A DNA stretch of 64,000 bases, taken from assembly GCA_963812475.1 (NCBI GenBank), contig CAWEVI010000029.1:62001-126000 (forward strand), written 5' to 3'. The stretch is from JAMXLO01 sp963812475 (GTDB lineage: Bacteria; Pseudomonadota; Alphaproteobacteria; Acetobacterales; Acetobacteraceae). Shown here piece by piece: positions 35,460 through 43,805 of the stretch; positions within the stretch are counted from its first letter, which is position 1; each line of letters starts with the position of its first letter. The position numbers were made by a program, and so were the translations under genes. The notes below the pieces were generated by a model, which had not been told where the DNA came from, searched no databases, and saw nothing but the letters and a program-made list of their open reading frames with translations.

Positions 35460-37415
35460 ATGGACACCATTACCTGCCGGCGTCGATTGCTGGCCTGCGT
35501 CTCCGCCATTGCGATCTGCGTCAATGCCTTCGCGCCTGTCGCGCTTGCAGCTCAGCCACCGGGGGCAAGCGACGGCAACACGGCGACGCCGATCAAGCAC
35601 CTGATCGTCATATACGGCGAGAACCGTTCGTTCGATCACCTGTTCGGAACGTATATGCCGCAGCACGGCGAGAAGGTGATGAATCTGTTGTCGCAGGGGA
35701 TCGTGGATCAGTTCGGCGCGCCGGGACCGAACTTCGACAAGGCGGCGCAGTTCCAGGCCACCGATACCACGAAGTATAGCGGCGCGCCGACGAAGACGAA
35801 CGCCTATTCCACCCTGCCGCCGCCCAACACCGGCTTTACACCCACCTTCGCGAGCGACACCACGCCTCCGCCGTTCGCGACGGTGGCGCTAGCGGGAACA
35901 GTCGATTACGGCCTGCTGCCGCGCGATTTCCGCCTGCTGACGACCGGCGCCTCCGGACTGCCGCAGGGCGCGATCGATACGCGGATCGAGAACGTCGACA
36001 TGCTGCCGAACGGGCCGTTCCAGCTCACGCCCGGCGTGCGCTACGACGCCTACGCCAACAGTCCGGTGCATCGCTTCTATCAGGCCCGACAGCAATCGGA
36101 CTGCGACGTGAGCCACGCCACGCCCGTCAACCCGAGCGGCTGTCTCAACGACCTGTTTCCCTGGGTCGAGGTGACGGTCGGCTCGGGCAGCAACGGCCAG
36201 CCGCAGCCAGCCGGCTTCAACGACGAGACGACCGGCGAAGGCGCCACCGCGATGGCGTTCTACAACGTGCTGCAGGGCGACATGCCGTTCTTCAAGCAGC
36301 TGGCGGATCGATTCACGATCAGCGACAACTATCATCAGCCCGGCATGGGCGGCACCGGTCTCGACAGCATCCTGGCCGGATTTGGCGACGATATCTGGCA
36401 TACCGACGGCAAGGGGAATCCGACCGCGCCCCCCACCAATCAAATCGAAAACCCGGACCCGCAGGCTGGCACCAACAACTTCTACACGCAGGATGGGTTC
36501 TCCGGCGGGTCCTACAGTGCCTGTGCCGACACCACACAGCCCGGCGTCGGATCGGTGGTCAGCTATCTCCAGGCGCTGAAGCCGAAGATCGCACCGAACT
36601 GTGAGCCCGCTCACTTTTATCTGCTGAACAACTACAATCCCGGATTCTTCGGCGACGGCACTGTGGATACCACCGATACGTTCACCATCCCGCCGGTGCC
36701 GACGCACAGCATCGGCGACATGCTGCTCGCCGCGAACGTGTCGTTCCACTGGTACGGCGAAGGCTTCGACCAGTACAAGGCCAATCCCAACGATCCCACC
36801 AACGTGTACTGCAACATCTGCAATCCGTTCCAGTACCAAACGTCCATCATGACCAACGCCGCGGCGCGCGGCGAGGTGCTGAAGGACACGCGAGACTTCT
36901 ACAGCGACATCGCGACCGGCAACCTGCCGGCAGTCTCCTTCGTCAAGCCGGGCGCGCTCAACGACGGACACCCGACTTCGTCCAAGTTCAGCCTGTTCGA
37001 GGCGTTCGTCCGCAAAGTCTTTTTCGAATTGCGGGCGCATCCCGACATGATGCGCTCGACGGCGGTGATGATCACGGTGGATGAGGCCGGCGGTTACTAC
37101 GATAGCGGCTACATCCAGCCGCTCGATTTCTTCGGCGACGGTCCGCGGATCCCGCTGCTCGTCGTTTCGCCGTTCTCGCGCGGCGGCCACATCGTGCACA
37201 GCTACAGCGACCACGTCTCGATCCTGAAGTTCATCGAGGCCAACTGGAAGCTCGGCAAGATCAGCGGACGCAGCCGCGACAACCTGCCCAACCCGATGAC
37301 AAGCGCCGACAATCCCTATGTGCCGGTGAACAGTCCGGCGATCAGCGATCTGATGGACGCGTTCAAATTCGATCAGTTGCCGAACGGTGACGACGGACAG
37401 GGTGGCAACGACTGA
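35460..37415 (+). CDS. Secreted phosphoesterase (phospholipase C / acid phosphatase family)
   Basis: 651 residues with a signal peptide (cleavage near VALAAQ). The catalytic start HLIVIYGENRSFDHLFGTY is the hallmark of the phosphoesterase family that includes non-hemolytic phospholipase C and AcpA. MGGTGLDSILAGFGDD and a C-terminal ITVDEAGGYYDSGY (around residue 540) supply further metal or active-site residues. It would release phosphate from phospholipids or phosphomonoesters outside the cytoplasm. Its place right after phoB, and a possible Pho box, suggest phosphate-starvation control. I cannot tell lipase from phosphatase. Confidence 0.85.
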   Translation: MDTITCRRRLLACVSAIAICVNAFAPVALAAQPPGASDGNTATPIKHLIVIYGENRSFDHLFGTYMPQHGEKVMNLLSQGIVDQFGAPGPNFDKAAQFQATDTTKYSGAPTKTNAYSTLPPPNTGFTPTFASDTTPPPFATVALAGTVDYGLLPRDFRLLTTGASGLPQGAIDTRIENVDMLPNGPFQLTPGVRYDAYANSPVHRFYQARQQSDCDVSHATPVNPSGCLNDLFPWVEVTVGSGSNGQPQPAGFNDETTGEGATAMAFYNVLQGDMPFFKQLADRFTISDNYHQPGMGGTGLDSILAGFGDDIWHTDGKGNPTAPPTNQIENPDPQAGTNNFYTQDGFSGGSYSACADTTQPGVGSVVSYLQALKPKIAPNCEPAHFYLLNNYNPGFFGDGTVDTTDTFTIPPVPTHSIGDMLLAANVSFHWYGEGFDQYKANPNDPTNVYCNICNPFQYQTSIMTNAAARGEVLKDTRDFYSDIATGNLPAVSFVKPGALNDGHPTSSKFSLFEAFVRKVFFELRAHPDMMRSTAVMITVDEAGGYYDSGYIQPLDFFGDGPRIPLLVVSPFSRGGHIVHSYSDHVSILKFIEANWKLGKISGRSRDNLPNPMTSADNPYVPVNSPAISDLMDAFKFDQLPNGDDGQGGND

Positions 37416-37441
37416 TCACCGGCAACGCCCGCAGAAATGGA

Positions 37442-37463
37442 GGCGCCCCCCTCGGCGGGCGCC
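37442..37463. terminator. GC-rich hairpin between convergent genes
   Basis: GGCGCC (37442-37447) pairs with GGCGCC (37458-37463), extended by flanking C/G bases. There is no strong T run. It lies just after the phosphoesterase stop and before the end of the minus-strand SucC-like gene, so it may terminate both. Confidence 0.4.
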
Positions 37464-37525
37464 CCCATCGTGCTGAACCTGATCGGTCCAGTTCGCCACT
37501 TCTGGTCAACGCGTATCTGCTGAGG

Positions 37526-38740
37526 TCACGGCCGGGTCACCACGGGTACGACTGTTGCCGCGTCGTGACTTGCGTCGCTTACCGGTTGCGGCCCGACAAG
37601 GGGCGGTGAGCTACCGCCCTTGAGAATAGCGCGGATGCGTTCGAGTGCCTCCTCAAGGTCCTCGGTGACCAGCATCCCCGGCTGGCGCTCCGCCAGGATG
37701 CGTCGTGCATCGGCGGCGCCGCGTCCCACCAGGCGCGCCACCACGGGAGCGCGAAGGTTCGGGGTCTGCTCGATCGCGGTTGCCAACAACACGCCAAATT
37801 CGGCCAGATCGGTGATGCCGGCGAAAATGTTGACCAACACCGCCCGCAGCGAAGGCCGTGACGTGATCCACTCCAGCACGCGCATCAGCCGCGCAGGGCT
37901 GCCGCGCATCTGGCTGGTCCGGATGTCGCAGAAGTTCAGCGGCCTGCTGCCGAGTGCGGTCAGTTCGTCGATCAGCATCATCGACAGGCCGGCACCGGTG
38001 GTGACCAGACCGATCTCGCCCGCCGGATCGAGTTCGACATAGTCGAAACCCTCCGCCAGCTTGCGGTTGGCATCGGCGTAGATCGTTGGCCGAGCCGCGA
38101 TCAATGCGGCAATGCGTGGCTGGCGTTCCACCGCCCCGAGATCGACCACCAGCTTTGCATCCCCGGCCACACATCCCGAGGCCGAGACGAACAGTGGATT
38201 GATCTCGGCCAGCGCCAGTTCGTGCTGGATGAGCAGGTTCGCCAGCAGCTCTCCCGTTGCTGCGATATGGCCGCGCAATGGCTCGGGTTCGTTCGCAATG
38301 AGTTCGCCCAGCGCCTCCACCACGGCGCCTGGGTGCGGCGGGCAGAGCCGGCCGTGCGACGTGCCGGACCGCTCGATATCGATCCCACCCTGTGCGGAGT
38401 AGATCACGCGGAGCCCGTAGCTTGCCGCGTCCACCATGACGGCGAGGTAGCGTTCCGCCCCCGTTGTGACCTGTTCGACCAGGCAGGCCTCGACCTGATG
38501 ACCCTTCACGCGGCTGCCCAGCAATGACACAGCCGCTGCCGCAACGTCGCGGGCCGACGCGCAGCGCACGACGCCGCCCGCCTTGCCGCGGCCACCCACC
38601 GGCACTTGAGCCTTTACCATCCACGGACCGATGCCAGGCAGAGAGGTTATGGCGTCCGCGTCCGCGACCAGCGTTCCATGAGGAATGGCCACGCCATGCT
38701 CCGTAAGCAGAGCCTTGCCATCCGCTTCGATCAGCAGCAC
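37526..38740 (-). CDS. ATP-grasp acyl-CoA ligase, succinyl-CoA synthetase beta-like
   Basis: 404 residues from GTG at 38740. It has ATP-grasp GGRGKAGGV, ALAEINPLFV, and the SucC-type C-terminal domain (TTGAGLSMMLIDEL, LRAVLVNIFAGITDLAEFG), ending in a ~25-residue tail with no match. It resembles the beta subunit of succinyl- or malate-CoA ligases, but no alpha (sucD) gene is in the window. The GTG start comes right after the acyl-CoA dehydrogenase stop and gives the family N-terminus MLLIEADGKALL; an ATG at 38779 inside the previous gene is the alternative. Substrate unknown. Confidence 0.78.
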   Translation of the reverse strand: MLLIEADGKALLTEHGVAIPHGTLVADADAITSLPGIGPWMVKAQVPVGGRGKAGGVVRCASARDVAAAAVSLLGSRVKGHQVEACLVEQVTTGAERYLAVMVDAASYGLRVIYSAQGGIDIERSGTSHGRLCPPHPGAVVEALGELIANEPEPLRGHIAATGELLANLLIQHELALAEINPLFVSASGCVAGDAKLVVDLGAVERQPRIAALIAARPTIYADANRKLAEGFDYVELDPAGEIGLVTTGAGLSMMLIDELTALGSRPLNFCDIRTSQMRGSPARLMRVLEWITSRPSLRAVLVNIFAGITDLAEFGVLLATAIEQTPNLRAPVVARLVGRGAADARRILAERQPGMLVTEDLEEALERIRAILKGGSSPPLVGPQPVSDASHDAATVVPVVTRP

Positions 38741-38741
38741 G

Positions 38742-39908
38742 TCAGTAGGTCCCGAGGCCAAGAATGCCCTGAGCGACATCGACGTCGGAAACAATCTTCC
38801 GACCCATGAGATCGCGCAGCGTCTCCGACGTGCCGCCGCCGATCGAGCCGTAGCGGGCGCCGCGATAGAGCCGCGAAACCGGATATTCGTCAGTGAAACC
38901 GAAGCCCCCGTGGAGCTGCACCGCCTCCGACGTGACGCGCAGCGACATCTCGTTGCAGAACACCTTGGCCGCAGCCGCCATGAACGGATCGGGGAACGGA
39001 TTGGCGGTCAGGCAGGCGCGGTACAGCAGGCCACGGCCGGCCTCGATGTCCTTGAACATGTCGGCGAGTTTCCAGCGGATGCCCTGATGGTCGGCAATCG
39101 GCTTGCCGAATACCGTGCGTTCCCTCACGTAGTTCACTGCCTCGTCGAACGCGCCTTCCGCCAAACCCAGTGAGATCGATGGATTGAGGCAGCGCTGAGT
39201 GTTGAACGCGGTGAGCAGTTGGCGGAAGCCATCCTCGCGGATCACCAGATTCTCGAGCGGCAGCTCGCAGTCGTTGAACTGGATCTCGTGCAGGTTCTCC
39301 CCGCCCATCGTGTGATAGGTGCCGGTGACCTCGAAGCCCTTGGTGCCGGCCTCCAACAGGATGCATCCGATACCCTCGCGGCCCGGTTTGCCATCGATGC
39401 GCGCGAACACCACGAACATGCCCGCCTCGGGCGCGCGGCTGATCAGCGTCTTGGTGCCCTTCAGGATGACGCGGTCACCGACGATACGGGCATTGGTGCG
39501 GTAGTTGGCGACATCGGTGCCGGCATGCGGCTCGGTCATGCAGATCGCCAGCATGCAGTCGCCGCTCACCACCCGCGGAAGTATGCGATTGCGGATCGAA
39601 GCCGGTGCGTAGCGGGCGATCACGCGTGTCTGCACGCCCGCCTCGCCCAGTACCGCCATCGCGGTTACGTAACAGACCTTGGCGATCTCCTCCAGGATCA
39701 GGGCGGTGTCCAGGATCGGCAGGCCGAGGCCGCCGTACTCCTCGGGGACCGACATGCCCAGGACGCCGAGGGCTGCGAGCTGCTTCATGTTTTCCCAGGG
39801 AAAGCTGCCGTCCATCCAACGACCGGCCGACCCCTTGAACTCGGATTGGGCGAGATCGCGCACCGAGGCGACCATCTCCCGCTGCTGTGGGCTGATGTGA
39901 AAATCCAT
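38742..39908 (-). CDS. Acyl-CoA dehydrogenase
   Basis: 388 residues, standard flavoprotein architecture. MLAICMTEPHAGTDVANYRTNA is the flavin/substrate loop; LISRAPEAGMFVVFARID the middle barrel; QLHGGFGFTDEYPVSRLYRGARYGSIGGGTSE the C-terminal FAD-binding part. It oxidises acyl-CoA at C2-C3 and passes electrons to ETF. The ATG at 39908 is followed by DFHISPQQREM, a normal start. Its stop is coupled to the SucC-like ligase, suggesting a shared degradative route for an unusual acid. Confidence 0.9.
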   Translation of the reverse strand: MDFHISPQQREMVASVRDLAQSEFKGSAGRWMDGSFPWENMKQLAALGVLGMSVPEEYGGLGLPILDTALILEEIAKVCYVTAMAVLGEAGVQTRVIARYAPASIRNRILPRVVSGDCMLAICMTEPHAGTDVANYRTNARIVGDRVILKGTKTLISRAPEAGMFVVFARIDGKPGREGIGCILLEAGTKGFEVTGTYHTMGGENLHEIQFNDCELPLENLVIREDGFRQLLTAFNTQRCLNPSISLGLAEGAFDEAVNYVRERTVFGKPIADHQGIRWKLADMFKDIEAGRGLLYRACLTANPFPDPFMAAAAKVFCNEMSLRVTSEAVQLHGGFGFTDEYPVSRLYRGARYGSIGGGTSETLRDLMGRKIVSDVDVAQGILGLGTY

Positions 39909-40090
39909 GCCATCCCGTCCCCTTCCGCCTGCGTGCGAGCTTAGCCCCGGCACAACCGTTGGGTCGATTGCCCGCGCACGCCGTCCCAGGCTCCTTGCCT
40001 GATCTCCGATCCTGATCACACGACTGCTGTCGGTTTCTCCCACGAGTGCTAGGATCATCCGGTTCAAGAGCAGTCTGCAGGGAGGAACCG

Positions 40091-40813
40091 ATGGCACGGG
40101 TCGCATTGGTAACGGGCGGAACACGAGGAATTGGTGCGTCCATCAGCACTGCGCTGAAGCAGGATGGCCGGATTGTTGTCGCCAACTATGCCGGCAACGA
40201 AAAAGCGGCAGCCGCATTCCACGAGGAGACCGGGATCCGGGTGGCCAAGTTCAACGTCTGCAGCTTCGAGGCCTGCCAGAATGCGCTGGAGCAGATCGTC
40301 GCGGATGTGGGGCCGGTCGAAATCCTGGTGAACAATGCCGGCATCACGCGCGACGGTACGCTGGCACGCATGACTCGCGACATGTGGGATGCGGTGATCG
40401 ATACCAACCTCGGATCCTGCTATAACTTGTGCAAGCTGACCTTCGACGGGATGCGTGCCGCCAAGTTCGGCCGCATCCTCAATATCGGCAGCGTCAACGG
40501 ACAGGCCGGCCAGTATGGCCAGGTCAACTACGCCGCGGCCAAATCGGGCATCCACGGCTTCACCAAGGCGTTGGCGCAGGAAGGCGCCCGCTTCGGCATC
40601 ACCGTGAATGCGATCGCGCCAGGCTACATCGATACCGACATGGTGCGTGCGGTGCCGGCGGAGGTGCTTGAGAAGATCGTCGCCCGCATTCCGGTTGGCC
40701 GGCTGGGCCATGCGCCCGAGATCGCCCGCGGCGTGGCGTTCCTCACATCCGACGATGCCGGGTATATTACCGGCTCGACGCTCTCCATCAACGGCGGGCA
40801 GCACATGTACTGA
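40091..40813 (+). CDS. phaB: Acetoacetyl-CoA reductase (PHB pathway)
   Basis: 240 residues, SDR. VALVTGGTRGIGASI (NADPH loop), NNAGITRDGTLARMTRDMWD, the catalytic NIGSVNGQAGQYGQVNYAAAKSG (Ser, Tyr, Lys) and IAPGYIDTDMV are characteristic of PhaB, which reduces acetoacetyl-CoA to (R)-3-hydroxybutyryl-CoA for polyhydroxybutyrate. FabG is the close alternative; the GQAGQYGQ motif favours PhaB. AGGGAGGAACC precedes the ATG at 40091. phaA and phaC are not in the window. Confidence 0.88.
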   Translation: MARVALVTGGTRGIGASISTALKQDGRIVVANYAGNEKAAAAFHEETGIRVAKFNVCSFEACQNALEQIVADVGPVEILVNNAGITRDGTLARMTRDMWDAVIDTNLGSCYNLCKLTFDGMRAAKFGRILNIGSVNGQAGQYGQVNYAAAKSGIHGFTKALAQEGARFGITVNAIAPGYIDTDMVRAVPAEVLEKIVARIPVGRLGHAPEIARGVAFLTSDDAGYITGSTLSINGGQHMY

Positions 40814-40878
40814 ACAGCCTGACGCTTCCCACCTGCCAGGTTCAGGGGCATCATCGCGCACATCAGGAGGACCCCACG

Positions 40879-41754
40879 ATGAATGCTCCACGCAACACGC
40901 GGTATCGCACCATCGAGACTCGCAGGATTACCGGCTCGCTGGGCGCCGAGGTGGACGGCGTCGATCTGTCGGAGGACCTGTCGGACGATGTGCTGGCGGA
41001 GGTGCGTGCGGCCCTGCTCGACAATTGCGTGATCTTCTTCCGCAACCAGAAGCTCACGCCCGAGCAGCAGCTTCGCTTCGCGCGCCGCTGGGGCGAGATC
41101 CATCTGCACCCGTTCATGGAGGGGATGGCGGACTATCCGGAGATCCTCGAGATCATCAAGACGCCGCAGGACAAGAAGAATTTTGGCGGTTCCTGGCACA
41201 CCGACCAGATGTTCTCGCCGCAGCCGGCGATGGGCACGATCTTGTACGCGCTGGAAGTGCCATCGGCCGGCGGCGATACGATGTTCACCAACCAGTACCT
41301 TTCGTACGAAAGCCTATCGGATGGCATGAAGCGGGTGGTGGACCAGCTGAAGACGGTCTGCGTCGGCGACAACTTCAAGCAGCACGGCGGCCAGTCGCGC
41401 GCGCAACGCTATGCGGGGCAGATGACGCACATGAAGGTAAAGGATCCCGGCAATGTGCAGACGACATCGGTGCACCCGCTGGTGCGCACGCATCCCGAGA
41501 CGGGACGCAAGGTGTTGTACATCGGCGGCCATGTGCAGCGTTTTGATGGCATGACCGACGAGGAGAGCGAGCCGCTGATCGACTACCTGAAGAAGCACGC
41601 AACGCGGCCGGAGTTCACCTGCCGGTTCCGGTGGGAGAGCGGTTCGCTGGCATTCTGGGACAATCGCTGCACGCAGCACTTCGCGATCAATGACTATCCG
41701 GCAGAGACAAGGATCATGCGCCGCATCACGGTGCGTGGCGACACGCCGTTCTGA
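40879..41754 (+). CDS. TauD/TfdA family dioxygenase
   Basis: 291 residues, Fe(II)/2-oxoglutarate-dependent double-stranded beta-helix enzyme. Iron ligands are in GGSWHTDQMF (His, Asp) and TQHFAINDYP (His); the 2-oxoglutarate Arg is in AETRIMRRITVRGD. GSLGAEVDGVDLSEDLSDD and NCVIFFRNQKLTPEQ are typical of the family, which oxidises taurine, 2,4-D and many other substrates. The actual substrate is unknown; there is no transporter beside it. It stands alone between phaB and a palindromic repeat. Confidence 0.9.
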   Translation: MNAPRNTRYRTIETRRITGSLGAEVDGVDLSEDLSDDVLAEVRAALLDNCVIFFRNQKLTPEQQLRFARRWGEIHLHPFMEGMADYPEILEIIKTPQDKKNFGGSWHTDQMFSPQPAMGTILYALEVPSAGGDTMFTNQYLSYESLSDGMKRVVDQLKTVCVGDNFKQHGGQSRAQRYAGQMTHMKVKDPGNVQTTSVHPLVRTHPETGRKVLYIGGHVQRFDGMTDEESEPLIDYLKKHATRPEFTCRFRWESGSLAFWDNRCTQHFAINDYPAETRIMRRITVRGDTPF

Positions 41755-41755
41755 T

Positions 41756-41844
41756 CCCGTCATGCTGACGAAGGTCAGCATCCACGTCTTTGCCGATCGC
41801 AGGAAGGAAAGACGTGGATGCCGACCTTAGTCGGCATGACGGGG
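41756..41844. repeat. Long palindromic intergenic repeat
   Basis: Left arm 41756-41791 and right arm 41808-41844 are reverse complements at roughly 33 of 37 positions, around a ~16-base loop. Arms contain CGTCATGCTGACGAAGGTCA and the counterpart CCGACCTTAGTCGGCATGAC. It begins right after the dioxygenase stop and ends before the minus-strand thpR stop, so it may also end transcription from both sides. Confidence 0.8.
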
Positions 41845-41855
41845 CGGCCGGCGGC

Positions 41856-42407
41856 TCAGGCAAAACGCCGTTCCGCCAGCGCGTATTCCACTTCGGCCGT
41901 ATAGAACGCCTGGTCCTTACCCAGCAGTGAACTGAACAGGGTGAAGTGATCGACCGGCACCGGGTCGGCGCGGAACAGATTGTGCGCCTGTACGAACCCC
42001 GCGAGCTTTGCCTCCGCCGTCCCATCCAGGCGCGCCAGGGTCAGATGCGGTTGGAACCGCCGCCGCTCGGGGTCCAGGCCGCAGCGCTGCAACGCTGTCT
42101 CGATCTTGCTCTGCAGGCGGTCAAGTTCCTGGTTGCGTTCCACGCCCACCCACAGCGCATTGCTGCGCCCGCCGCGGGCGAAGGTGCCGACCCCGGCCAG
42201 GCTGAGCGAGAAGCCGCGCACCGTCAGCGCGGCGAGCGCGTGGTCGATCTCTTCGGCCAGATAGCGCGGCGCCTCGCCGATGAAGCGCAGCGTGATATGG
42301 TAATTCTCCTCCGGTACCCAGCGCGCACCGGGAATGCCGGCGTGCGACAACATCGCCACGCGCCGGCGCAGTTCCCAGGGTAGTTCGATACCGACGAACA
42401 GCCTCAT
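41856..42407 (-). CDS. thpR: RNA 2',3'-cyclic phosphodiesterase
   Basis: 183 residues, 2H phosphoesterase. The two catalytic His-x-Thr motifs are in NYHITLRFIGE (H37, T39) and FQPHLTLARL. It opens 2',3'-cyclic phosphate ends of RNA to 2'-phosphate. The ATG (42407) overlaps the stop of the preceding tesA gene (ATGA), so the two are coupled. Confidence 0.93.
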   Translation of the reverse strand: MRLFVGIELPWELRRRVAMLSHAGIPGARWVPEENYHITLRFIGEAPRYLAEEIDHALAALTVRGFSLSLAGVGTFARGGRSNALWVGVERNQELDRLQSKIETALQRCGLDPERRRFQPHLTLARLDGTAEAKLAGFVQAHNLFRADPVPVDHFTLFSSLLGKDQAFYTAEVEYALAERRFA

Positions 42408-43058
42408 GCCGGAGGGACCTCCGCGAGCAGTCTTTCCACCAAGGGCAGCAGTCGGGCGACGATCAGTTTCACGCCGTCAGGGTTGGGATGCAGACGATCG
42501 GGCTGGTTCAGTGCCGGGATCGTTGCCACGTCCTGGAGGAAGAACGGGTCATACAAGACCCCTTGCCGCTCTCCCAGCCGATCGAACACTACGCGGAAAG
42601 CCTGTGCATAGTCCCGTCCCAGATTGGGTAATGCGTACATACCGGTCAGCAGCACGGGGATGTGCCTTGCGGCGAGCCGGTCCAGGATAGCCGTCAGGTT
42701 CGCCTCCGTTTCGGCCGGGTCCACCCCACGTAGCCCGTCATTTGCCCCCAATTCGACAATGGCCGCATCCGCGCCGTCGCCGAGCGACCAGTCGAGACGT
42801 GCCAGTCCGCCGGCCGTGGTGTCGCCCGATACGGCGCCATCAATGATCCGAACGTCATGACCCCCAGCATGCAAGGCCGCTGCCAGTTGCGCCTCAAAGC
42901 CATCGGCGTGCGGCAGACCGAAGCCGGCTGACAGCGAATCGCCCAGCACCAGCAGCCGCACCGGCTCGGCCTGCACGCGGGGAATGGCTGCCAGCGCAAC
43001 CAGGCCCAGCACGATCATGGCTTTCCGCCACCGGTCGCGGACGCCATATGCTGCCGCC

Positions 43059-43069
<11 letters not shown>
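42404..43069 (-). CDS. tesA: Periplasmic arylesterase / acyl-CoA thioesterase I (GDSL)
   Basis: About 221 residues. GDSL block I LLVLGDSLSAGFGLP, block III VELGANDGLRG and block V DRLHPNPDGV (catalytic Asp-x-x-His) are intact. It has an N-terminal signal: from ATG 43069 the n-region is basic (RDRWRKAM) before MIVLGLVALAAIPRVQA; a shorter start at 43018 lacks the charge. Broad lipase/thioesterase activity in the periplasm is known for the family. It is divergent from a ybbA/ybbP-type ABC exporter, the same partner as in E. coli, with starts that overlap by ~10 bases. Confidence 0.88.

Positions 43070-43801
<732 letters not shown>

Positions 43802-43805
<4 letters not shown>

Noticed and set aside
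35889..37214. Long minus-strand open frame within the phosphoesterase gene
   Set aside because: Antisense to a signal-peptide-bearing enzyme with an intact catalytic motif; no recognisable domain.
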